DNA of 35,302 nt from Opitutaceae bacterium (lineage in GTDB: Bacteria; Verrucomicrobiota; Verrucomicrobiia; Opitutales; Opitutaceae): assembly GCA_028284235.1 (NCBI GenBank), contig JANQSC010000001.1:1-35302 (forward strand), in the 5' to 3' direction. Under the pieces are notes generated by a model. That model saw only the letters and a program-made list of their open reading frames with translations, made no database searches and was not told where the DNA came from. This document shows positions 21,501 through 33,500 of the stretch, in pieces (within the stretch, counting starts at the first letter, position 1; each line of letters opens with the position of its first letter). The translations under genes were made by a program, and so were the position numbers.

Positions 21501-24500
21501 CCGAACGCATCGTAACTATAGATCGCTTGGTTTCCTTCCGGAGAAACGATCCGAGAGACGCGGCCATCACTGTTCCGCTCAATCGTTACCCTCATTCCAT
21601 CGGACGAGACGATGCTCGAATCCGTCCAGCTAATGCGTTCTCCAACAGCGGTGAAAATCTCTCTCAACCCATCGGCTAACGTGTACACGTACCGTGTTCC
21701 GTCATCCGCGAGTAGCGCGAAATCGAATCCGCCAAATCGACCGGACTCCGGATTGTAGGGCAGCCCATTGCCTACTTCGAAAAACCCGCCGTCAACCTCG
21801 CGCAACACTGCCCCGCCACTGACCAACGAGTAATCGACGCCCGCATCTGCAACCCAGTTGGGTCTCAGGAAACTGCCATCGCCGCTCTCAATAGCCGTTG
21901 GATCGAATGTAAATCCAGCCCGAGCGCCATCTGGCAAGGTTATGTAAACACGAGTCGAACGCGTGAATGGGCTGTAGAAGCCATCCGATTCGCGTCCTGT
22001 GATCTCTACGTTCGATGTAATTCTCGGATCCGCGAACACGAATTGCCAGCCGTATCCAAAATCGCTGTCCTCGTTCGCGTCGAGACTTGAATAGCGGCGG
22101 GCTATCGGAATTGTCAGCCCTCCGAATTCAACCGTGAAATCCGTTTCCACGCGCTCGTACGCGCCCGTCTTGTTCACTGTATTGATTTCTATGAGACGTG
22201 TGACAATAGTGGTTCTCCCGCTAATATCACGAGCGAAGAGAACGAGATTATAGGCTCCGTTCTTAAACCGACCCGGGTCGATTGTCCCCAATACCCCGTC
22301 CGCGCTTGACTGGGAACGGTTGACCACGAAGGTGTCGTCGCTCCCTACGGGCGTGAATCTAAGCTCCCAGAAATTGAGGTTCGAATCCGACACAAACCCG
22401 CTCACCTCTGTCAGAGAGGTAATTATCTCTCCATTGTCGGGCAACGCGATACCCGCTTCGGGAGCAACACGATCCGCAGGGTCACGTACAAGAATCTGGG
22501 CAGTTTGCTCTCCGGTATACCCATCTTCATCCGTAGCGGTCGCCACCACATCGAAGACACCCGGAGTAGACGGTATGAAAGTCGCTCGGCCAAATCCATC
22601 GAGCGTTTGGGCAACCCCATCGATTACGAGCGAAACTGTATCGATGGGAGCAATACCGCTCGCCGTTACTTGGGCAATAATTTTACCTCCAGGGGTCGAT
22701 GGGAAACTCGGGGTCAGGTCTATTCGGACTACAGGCGGAATAGGGTCTTGAGTCACCACAATCGAGAGTAGTTGAGAGACATTGGAAAAGCCGTCGGTCG
22801 CGGTAACGGGAATATCGTATCGCCCTGCCTGCGCCCCGACCGGGGTCCACTCGAATTCTCCGGTCGCCGTATCAAAGCTCGCTCCCGGAGGCAGGTCGCC
22901 AATGACGTATGTCAAGGCGTCACCATCCGGATCGACTGAACCAATCGTGTACTCGAAACGATCGCCCGCTACAACCTGCTGCGTGTCCGGAGCAGGGAAA
23001 TCCGGTGGCAGATTCACGTTCAAGATTTGAACTAGCGCTGTAGCAGTCGCTTCCTCGCCAAGCGAATCGCGAACCCCGAAAGCGATCTCGTATACACCCG
23101 CTTGGTCGAAGGTTGGGGTCCAGGTGAATACACGCGTATTGGCATTGAATGTCGCTCCGTCCGGCAAATCATCCACGAAGTAGATCAAGGGGTCTCCATC
23201 CAGATCGCCCCCGCTTACAAGGAAGCTCAAACGAAGTCCTTCCTGCCCCAAGACAGCAGGTGGCGTCGCCATGAACGGGGCTCGGTTCACCCGTTCGATA
23301 TTGAATACAACCGTTTCGGAATCACTAAGATTGCCATCCGAAGCGGTGAACGTAACGGAGTACTCCCCGAATTGGGCTGAATCGGGCGACCAGGTGAAGA
23401 CGCCCGTCGCTCCATCCAATACTGCTCCGCGTGGAAGGTCGCTCGCGCTGTAGGTCACGTTGTCGCCATCCGGGTCTGTACTGGTCAAATTCACGACAAG
23501 CGCCTCGTTTTGGCGCCCCGCTACATCTTCGAGATCCCCGATTTCCGGGGCCTGGTTTGATCCCCGTACTACCAAAGTGATCGTTTCGGAATCGCTAAAA
23601 ACCGCGCCCTCGCCGTTGTTGCCGCTGTCTTCAACGCGCAAAGTCACATTGTACGAACCGACGTCGCCCGCAGTTGGCGTCCAAGTGAATCGAGCGACAC
23701 CGTATACCGAAGTTCCGACAAACGCGGCTCCTGTCGGCAAATTGTCCGCGCTCCAAATCAGCGGATCCTCGTCCGGATCCGTGACTTGAACGTTAAAGAT
23801 CAATGGTTCGCCGATCACGAGAGCCTTGTCGCCCACCGCGTTCAATATGGGCGGTTCGTTGGCCGCTGTGGCGGACAGTATGAACTGGGCCGTACCTGCG
23901 AGCGCAAGCGCCGGCGACCCATTACCATCGTCGGTCGCGCGCACGGTCACCGTGTAGTTTCCTCGGTCGCCTCCAACCGGAGTAACGCGAATGATACCCG
24001 TACCGTCGCCATTATCAATCAACGTGGCGAAGTCCGGCAGTCCCTCTTGGCTCAATGTGAGGACACTGCCATCCGGATCCACAGCGACAATTGGGATATC
24101 CAAGGTATCGTCAACGGCAATCACTTGATTCCCAATTGCCTCGATTTCCGGCGTGCCGTTCGTATCACGAACTTGGATATTTAGTTCAAGCTGCGCGCTA
24201 TTGGCGACACCTGTGCCGTCTCCGTCGTTAGTAGCGGTAAACGTTAGAGAATAGGATCCAGACTGAGCAAACGTCGGCGTCCACGAGAGCAAATTCGTTT
24301 CCGGATCGTATACCGCTCCCGTCGGCAATCCGACCACCGTATAAGTAAGCGTATTCTGGGAGACACTACCGAGTTCTCCGCCATCATCCAATCCCTCCGG
24401 AGCGTTGGGATCAATCGCGATCACGCGGGCGTTGAACGTCTGGCCTTCTCGAACGACCAAGGAGTCAAGCGGCACGAACCGAACCGGACCGTTCACATTC

Positions 24501-27500
24501 AAGACGCTGACGCGCATCGTTTTTTCTGTTGAAGAAGTTCCGTCTGACGCGACAAACGTAATATCGTAGTCTCCGTTTTGGTTAAACGCAGGTGTCCAAA
24601 TAAACTGACCCGTTCCCGGCACAAGCACGGCTCCCGCAGGAAGGTTGGGCGAGGTGAACTCGATGTCTCGCCCTTCCGGGTCCGACGCTCTCAAATTAAA
24701 CGACAAGTTCGAGCCCTCGCCCACGGTCCGGTCAATTGGCTGAGTGAACTCGGGAGCGAGATCGCCTGGAAGCACCGTGATCGTGAACGTTCGCAACGAG
24801 ACGTTCGTACCGTCCCAGGCGACTATCTTAACATCCGCATAGACGCCTGGCTGGCTACCGCCCGGAGTCCAGCGCATCGTCTGCGTTTGCGCGTCGAAAG
24901 TCGCGCCCGATGGCAGATTGTCCATCCACCACACGATTGGCTGGCCCTCCGGATCCACCGCCGAGAAGCGAGTGGTCAACAACTCGCCAGCGGTGACAAC
25001 GCGATCGCCAATTCGACTGATCACCGCCGGCTTGTTCAGCCCCTCGAGATCGACAGTCCAATTCTGGCGGGCGTAGGCTCCCGTGGCGTCGACAGCCCGG
25101 ACCTCAAACGAGACGCTTTCCGCGCCACCCGACGGGGCGTTCCAGGTAAGCAGTCCGCTTGAAGGATCGAGCGATGCCCCTTCGGGGCCATCCACCAGAA
25201 CAAACGATAGACCCTCTCCTGACGGATCATCCGCCGACGCGTTGTACGAGTACATCGTGTTGGCAGCTCCGCGCGTCTCGGGAATCGAAGTGAACTGCGG
25301 GCGAATCGAAGGTTCGACACCGGCTTCGATCCGAATCACCAGATTGCCCCGCAATCCTCTGCCTTGGGGGCTGTTTATCGTGACCGTCGCCCATTCCGAC
25401 GTCGCTCCTGGCGCAAGGAAACCGTCTATTGGAACCAAGGTCACAACTGCGGGAATCAACTCCCCTTCCGGAGAAACAAAGTTCAAACCAAGTTCCTCGA
25501 CCTGGACGAAGTTGACGCGCACCGGCCCGATCAGGAATTCTGGCGTTGTATTCGTGATACGCATGTCGAACGAGAACGTTCCCGCGCTGCGATCCAATCG
25601 AATATTCGCGTAGTCGATACTCGCCGACAGCTCATCCGTACGATCCTCAACCACCGCGAACTCCGCAGTGTACGCCGCAGCCAAGGGGCTACCCAAGTCG
25701 TCTTGCAGGGAGTCATTGACACGCAATTCGTAGGTTGACGGCTCAAGCACCTCGAACACCAACGTTACCGAACGTGTTTCCGGATCGTACAGCGCCGCGC
25801 CTATTGGAATGAATTGCCCGCTTTCCATGTCCACGATCTGATAGTTGGCTGGATTGGTAACGGATCGTGAATCCGTGACCGCTCCGCGGAACATTGACGC
25901 GTCGAAGGTAATCGTCGCCCGATTCGTGCCAGGAGCTACCCCACCCTGGTCTACCGGATCACTGGAAAGCACCTCGGGAGCCTTTGCCGGGAATACCACA
26001 TCGACTCCATCTCCACCACCGACAAACAGTCTGCCATCCAGCCCGGCCTCCAAGAACGCCCCGCGGGCGCCGCCCGACCCCAACTCGACCGAATCAAGCG
26101 ACACCGTATCGATCATGTAAAGCGTCCCTCCAATCGAGGAAACGAAAAGCAAACCTTCCAGCCGCGTCCCTGCCCTACCAAACGCGAGGGCCAACGCTTG
26201 ATCCTCCAAGTCGACCACTACCGTAGCTCGACCTCGATCATCGAATGTAACTATTCGACGAGAATCGCCCGCGTCTCCCGGCCATTCAATTCCCCAAACC
26301 GTTCCATCGGAATCAACCGCCAACCCCTCGACCAGAGTGTTGGAGAAGGCAGAAAAGAGTCGAGACTCCGTATCGAATATCGCGATACCATCTGCGGTTG
26401 AAACATAGAGTCGAGAAGAACTTGTGTCCGCCGCGAGACCCAACGCGACACCAATTCCATAGCTGTCTAGAATGCCGCCCGTGGTCGGATCGATTTCAAG
26501 TAGTTCGCCACCACCGGTTGTTGCCCAAAGCGTCCCGTCGCGGTCGAACTCCAATGCGTAGATTGGGGTTTCAAACGTTGCAAACGGCGTTGCTGAAATT
26601 GTTCCCCCCACTCCAATTTTGAAAAGCTGATTGCGACCGGGGCCACCCGTTGCGAATACTGTGCCATCGTCAGTGACCGCTATTCCGATTACTCCGACGC
26701 CTGCCCCAGACGATTCAATCCCGCGCGCAAACGATGCCGCTGAAAACGGGTTGATTATCCGGTCAAAACCGGGCAAGCGAGCATCTGGAAGAAGCGCTGG
26801 GACGCCCGTCAATGCGTCGACGAACAGTGGATTCACCGGGGGAATGGCCGGGGGATCGACCACTGGCGTGGGCTCCAAGTCGAACGATACGACAAGGGGC
26901 AACGAACCCAGATTGATCGATGGAGGAAATAGTGAAACTTGAAGACCCGCCGGCGGTTCTTCTAGATTGCCCGCGTTGTCCGCAGAGAGCACCAAAAACT
27001 GCGGCACCAACCCCGTTTCGGATACATAGGTATAGCTCGTGTCTGTGGTCCGCAACGCGATCACCGAATAGTTGCGCCCATCCAAAGTCGCATAAACACT
27101 GTATTCGCGCACGCCAGATCCTCCAAGGTCTTCGGTCGCAACCCAATTGAGAAGATAGGTATTGCTTGGAAGTCTATCCACGGTCAACTCGGTCACGGGA
27201 GCGGCGCTATCGAGAGTTGCCGAAATCAAATTGGTGTCGATCGGAGCGTCGGCGCCAAATATGACACGCGCTTGCGCATCCAATTCAGCGCCAGTGACCG
27301 CATCGGGGTGGGCGCGAATCGCGTAGCTCACTTCACCTGTTTCTCCAGGACGAAGTAGTCCGACTTCCGGCAAGTCGACAACCAGGCCGGTCTCGCTGTC
27401 GATCGCCCTAAACACCCAAGTGGCAATACCCGTTACGATGTCCACTCCACCCGACATTTGCAGCACGTATCCACGTTCCGACGTCAGATCGAACTCCGCG

Positions 27501-30500
27501 GAGAAGGCCCCTCGCCCTTGTGGAATCCCGAGAGTGAAGTCGCCAAACCGGACTGCTCCGAGTTGGAAAGAGCGCACGTCGAGATCGGGATCAATCTCCT
27601 GCACTACGCGGATTTCACGAACGACTTCACCATTGGTCGGATTGGCAAAACCAATTTCATAAGGCAAGCGGGTATCGCCCGGCACAAAATTCAACTCGTC
27701 ATCAAAACCAGTCGGACCGCGAATCATGACGCCAGGGGAAGTGCTGCCCAATCCTCCCAGCAACTCGCGCAAGGCAGGATCTAGAGCGGCCGATCCGACG
27801 TCGTCATCGATGAAGTCGCCGAGGAAGAAGAAAAAGTCGGAAGGCACTTTGACCTGAATGCGGAAGGCTTCGAAACGCGTTTCATGCTCGAGTCCCAGGT
27901 CGTATTCCGAACCATCCGGGATAGCCGAGCCGCCGTAGGCGTCTGGGTTGTGATTCGCCCACGTCCGAATTTGTTCGAAGAACGACGCGAGCTGATCCGT
28001 GCTGCTGGCGATGATCTCGTCCCCGCCTTCCTGGGCGAGGAGTCCAGCGACAAGAATGGCCAGCTCGCTATTAATCTCGGAATCGATTCGGGCCGATGGC
28101 GGCGCGTCCTCGTAGCGCAATACTCCCGCCTGCACGAGCGCTTGCAAATAAAAGTCCTCGAACTCCTGGGCGCTTCCCGCCGCGACGACCAGTTGTTGCG
28201 GAGCGGCGGCGTCCTCGAGGATCATGGTTCTCAGGTCAGCGGCTCGCCCTCGTTGCAATTCGATGAACTCATTCGTCGTCAGGGGCGTCGCGGCCGCGAA
28301 AATGTAGAAGTCGAATTGCAGCGATTCCAACTCGTCTTCCGAAAGTTCCAGTAGGAATCTCGGGTTCTCTTCAAGTAGCGCTTTAATTTCTGGGTACAAC
28401 TCTAGACCAAACGTAAGCGCGTTGAAACCTCCGGCCCGCACATCGCTGGCGAAACCGTTCGCGGTGATCACACCGTCCAGATTTCGCGTGCCATCCAAGT
28501 CGGCCCACGGAACGCCGTCGATATTCGGAGCCCCTTGCAGGTTTGTCTGGAACTCCAGCCGTTCGCCCGGGATGATCGTGTCGTTGAAAATACGAGGAAC
28601 TCCGTATTCGATGAAAACGTACGGTGTATCGACATTAGTAAGACTCACCAACGAAACACCATAGAAAGCATTGGGGAATCCGGCATTGGTGAGAATCAGT
28701 TCGTCCGGCCCGCCCAAGCCAATCGTTACATCGATCTCCTGAGCTTCCTCAACCAGAAAACGGTACGGGATGATATCCGATTCGCCATCGGGGTTGGTCA
28801 CTTGCACGTCGTACAAACCGAGAGGGGCGTCACGAAGATCGAAGACGGCTACAATTCGCGTGGCATCGACTACTTCGTAGTTGACCGGTACATACTCGCC
28901 GAATTCGGGTCGGATGAGTTTCAGCGTCGCGTTCGGATCGAATTGGGCGCCGCGGATGGTGGTCGTTACATAACGGTCGTTCCCCGCATTGTCGGGCGAT
29001 ATAGAAGTGATTCCAAATGGGAGGAATTCAGCATCCAAGGTAATCTCCCCGCCTCCACCTTGGGCACGCGCAAAAATATAGTAATAGCCCGCTTCAGTAG
29101 TTGGAACGACTGCAACCGGCGAATCGACAAGGGCACCTTCGAAGCCTCCGTCGTTGAACGTGGCGCTTGGAAGGGCTTCGTGGCGCAGGTAGAGCTCGTT
29201 GAGCCCGCCGTCCGCTCCGAGCGATACTTGCAGCGTTTCCCCCGCAGGCACGAACACTCTATATAGAAGCGAGCCGCGACTTGGAAGATCCGCAGTTTCC
29301 GTGATTCCGACCGTTAGAGTCGGCACATTGACAGTGAGCGCGTCTGCGGAGATCCCGATGTTGTTGTCGTCGCGAGCGCCTTCGTAAATGTCGTTGAAAT
29401 TGTCGGCCCGGGCGATGAGACGATAGGAGCCGGGCAAGGCCGCAGGCAAAGTCGCGGTCAACGTGGCGGTATAGCTCTCGCCGGGAGCGAGCGAGCGGCC
29501 TTCGAGAGGAGGCCCGATTGAACCAAGCAAAGCGTCGCCGTAGTCCCAGATCCCATCGGCGGACAGATAGATCGAGTCGAACCAATTGCCGATCGACGGT
29601 TCGGTGCCACGATTGGTGATGGTAACGGTTACCGTTACCGCATCACCCACCGACGCGCTGGCGGGGCCCACGACTGCGTCCACTTGGAGATCCGAAGGCG
29701 GCGGCAATTCGATGAGCATCGGGGCGATGGTCGAGCGCGAGTTGTTGCGTTCGTTCGTTTCAACCACCTCGCCTCTTGGTTTCGCAGCGCTGCGAATTCT
29801 GTCTGAAATTACGAATACATAGTAAGCGCCGGTGATGCCGCGCGGCACGTTTTCGCTGATCGTCATCGTGTAGGAGCCATCGGAGTCGAGAGCGCCTTCG
29901 TGCAGGTACTGGCCGATAAAGGTATCGCTGCGCACATCGAGGAATTGATCGCGAGAGAGGTATACTTCGTCGCGCCAAAGCGGTGTACGATCGGATACAT
30001 CCCCTTGCCCGTTGTTCAGAACGGTGTATGTAAATGTGAACTCGCGACCGACAAAGACGCGCTCGTCCGAGGTGACCGACGACACGATCAAATCAGGTCC
30101 CGGCACGAAATTGACCGTCAGCGGAACGATCCTCTGATTCGGAGCCTGCCCGATGAACTCGTCGAGGAGCGGTCGATTGGTTGTTCGGATGAAACCTGGG
30201 AAACTCGTTGGATCGTCGCCGGGAGCGGGACCATAGCCCGCGTTGGTGACCACGATAAGATAGTACTCGCCGCTAATATTGTCGGGCAGTCTCGCCTCGA
30301 TTTCGGCGCTGTAGTTTCCACCCGCTTCCACGATTCCCTCTCTTCGCAGGAATCCAATTCGCTTGTCGCTCGGATCGATAGACGTATCTCGAGAAAGATA
30401 CACCGCGTCGATCCAGCCGTCCGTCCGCGTCGCCCGTGTTCCCACATTGGATACATCGATTTGGACTATAAATTCGCCGCTTGAATCGACGTCGCCCGGC

Positions 30501-33500
30501 GCGACCGCCGCGTCGAGCTGGAGATCGGCCTCGCGGTAGATAACATTCGTAGAGCTGCCTCCAACGTTGTTTCGCTTGGTCTCCCCTTCCCAAACGCGGT
30601 TCTCGAAGGTCATAGGCCACGACGGGAAGGATCCCGGGCCGGTTCCGTTTTCGATGTTGATTTTCCAGCCCCGACTACGAGCGATGTTCGGATCCGTGGC
30701 GACATATATATAGCGTTGGCCGGCAATACCCGCCGGGATCAAGAAGCTCGCCGACGCCGTGTACGACTCGCCAGGCAACAGCGGTGTGGTTTGGTTGTGG
30801 ATAAGGAATCCGAGCGGGGAAACTGCATTGGGATCGAAGGTGTCTTTCTCGGAGATCATCACCCAGTCCTCCCAACGTTCGGTTCCGGCGAATACGGGAG
30901 CGTCGCCATCGTTGCGCACGGTCCAAGTGACATCGATCAGCTCGCCTGAGAACAGGGACTCGGTCACTTGAACATCGGTCACGATCAAGTCCGGCGGGAT
31001 GTTGGTAATGTCGGAGGCAGCGCCGCGGACGTTGTTGTCGGTGAATGGCCCTTCGAACACGAGCTGAGGTCCTGACTGGTTCGGATCCGTTAAAATGCGG
31101 CGGATCTGGCCGGGCGTGAGCGACTGCGCATCCGCGATGCTCACCTCGGAAAGCGGTCTGCCCAGCTCGATTTCCGCCCGCTTCAGAATGGCCGCAAATT
31201 CCTCGAATAGCGTCTCTTCCAAAGTGTCGAGAATCGAAGGAGACTCGTTGGTTTTGACCAAGAAGTACGATCCTTGTGCCGATGGAGGGAGCGTGAATGT
31301 CACCGACTGCGTGTAGGACTGATCCGGGAGCAGCGTTCCAAAATTGGGAGCGACGAACACGCGTGTGTCCCCGCTGTCGAATACATCGTCCTCCGAAATG
31401 TACACGACGTCCGCCCAGCGATCGACTTGCGTGGCGATAGCGCCTTGGTTCTCCACCGTCCATTCAAGCGTCACTTGCTCGCCGCCCAAAGCGGTGTCGG
31501 GCGTTGTCAACGACGTCACCACCAAATCGGCGGACGGCTGCAGCAATATAGAGATCGGCTCGGACGCTTTGAAGTTGGAACCTTGAATATCGGAAGGCGC
31601 ATCCGGGTTCACATTCACGTCGAGCGCTGTTTCGAAAACCCGGTTGGCGGAATCGGTCCACGCCATGATATAAAAGACGCCGCGCATTTCCGGAGGCAGC
31701 CTCACGGTCACCGAAGCGTCGTAGCCTTCGCCTGGCTGGAGCACGCCACTGTGTCCCGAATATCCTAATACAATGTCTCGTACGTTCGGACCCGGATTGG
31801 GACGGTCCTTGTCGGTCGTCAGCCAAAGCGAATCGGTCCACGATCCAATATTCGTTTCGCCCGGGCCGCGATTTTCGACGCGGAAGCGAATGACTATGTT
31901 GGTGCCGTCGAAGGCTTCGACCGGAGCGGTCACGGAAGTAACCACGAGATCCGCGGGGGGTACTGGAATCGCGTCTATGGCGATTGGGACGACGAAGTAG
32001 TCAGCCCCAACGGTCGGGCCTTCATCTACTTGGTCAAAGTGATCGGGCGATATAATTATAAACGCGTTCCCCGAGAAATCACGCGGCAATTTGAATGTGG
32101 CGTCGGTCGTGTAGCTTTCTCCCGTCCCGAGAGCAGAGCCGTTATCTACATCGCCTAGTTTGAGATCGCCTCCATCCAGTATATTATTGAGCGAGAGATA
32201 AACCGAGTCAGTCCAGCGCGATCCGCCGACCGGCGTTCCGACAATTCCCAAATTCGCCACCGTCCAAGAAACATCGATTACTGTACCCGCAGTTACAATA
32301 CTGGGAGCTGTCGCCGTGGTTACCTGCAAATCGGGTCGCGGTTTCAAGGACACGACCAATGCCGACGAGCTCAACTCGTTGTTAGCCGCGTTGCCCGGAT
32401 CCACGCGCCCTGAGCGATCCGTCTTCACGATGATGGTGTACACGCCTTGGATCTTCTTGGGCAAGGTGAAGGCGATTGTACGCGAGTAGGACTTGCCCGC
32501 ATCGAGCGGCCCGTCCACACGGAAGGTTCCCAATACGGTCGCGCCCGTCAGGCTGCCATTGGGGGCCAGGTAAACGACGTCGGTCCAGTTGCCCTCGGCT
32601 GCGTCGGGTCCGTTGTTGCGTACCGTCCAGCTCACGTCGATGACTTCGCCGTCGAGCGACTCCGGCGGAGCTTGCACGTTGATCACTTCCAGATCGGCTT
32701 CGGGCGGCGGGATGAAGGTGATGGCGATTGGATTGGAGCGGGCCGAATTATTGTCGGTGAAAATCGCTTCGTACGGACCACCCGTAGTCACAAACAGATA
32801 GCCTGTTCCAATCGCGCTCGCCGGCAGCGCCACATCGACCGTGCGCGTGTAGTTGCCACCGGCGTTCAAAACGCCTGAACGAGTGAAATTGCCCAGCAAT
32901 GTCATTCCCGTTTCGCCCGTAGGATCGGTAGAGAAGTACACTCGGTCGCTCCAGCTTTCGCTCTCCGTGGAGGCGATCCCCTGATTCGTCACGACCCAAG
33001 ACAATTCGACGATCTCGTTGTTGGTAGCGGCCTCGGGAGCGACTACGTCGCCAACCACCAGATCCGCGAATGGGCGACGGATAATCTCTATGGTGCCGTC
33101 CGAAACCCCCACATCGGAAGCGACATTGTCGAACTGATACACCTCGCCGTTCACGTCCGTCTGGACGAATACATAGAACACTCCCTCTACGCCCGCAGGC
33201 AATTGCAGTGTCGCGGTCTCTTGATAGGTTAGTCCCTGGGGAACTCCACCAAAGTGCGTTTTCTGTCCGGCGACGATATCATCGGAGCCACCGAGGACAT
33301 TGTCGCGGGACAAGATCACTGAATCCGTCCACGTAGTTGCGGTTCCGATACCGTTGCCCGCGTTTTCAACGATCCAGGTAACGGTCAAATCGACCGGATC
33401 GCCGATAATGCGATTGGGAATCGCGACTGAGTTCACGGTCAAATCCGCGTACGGGGCCAAAGCGACCGGGGCCGAGCCCGACACCGCTAGATTGTTGTTC

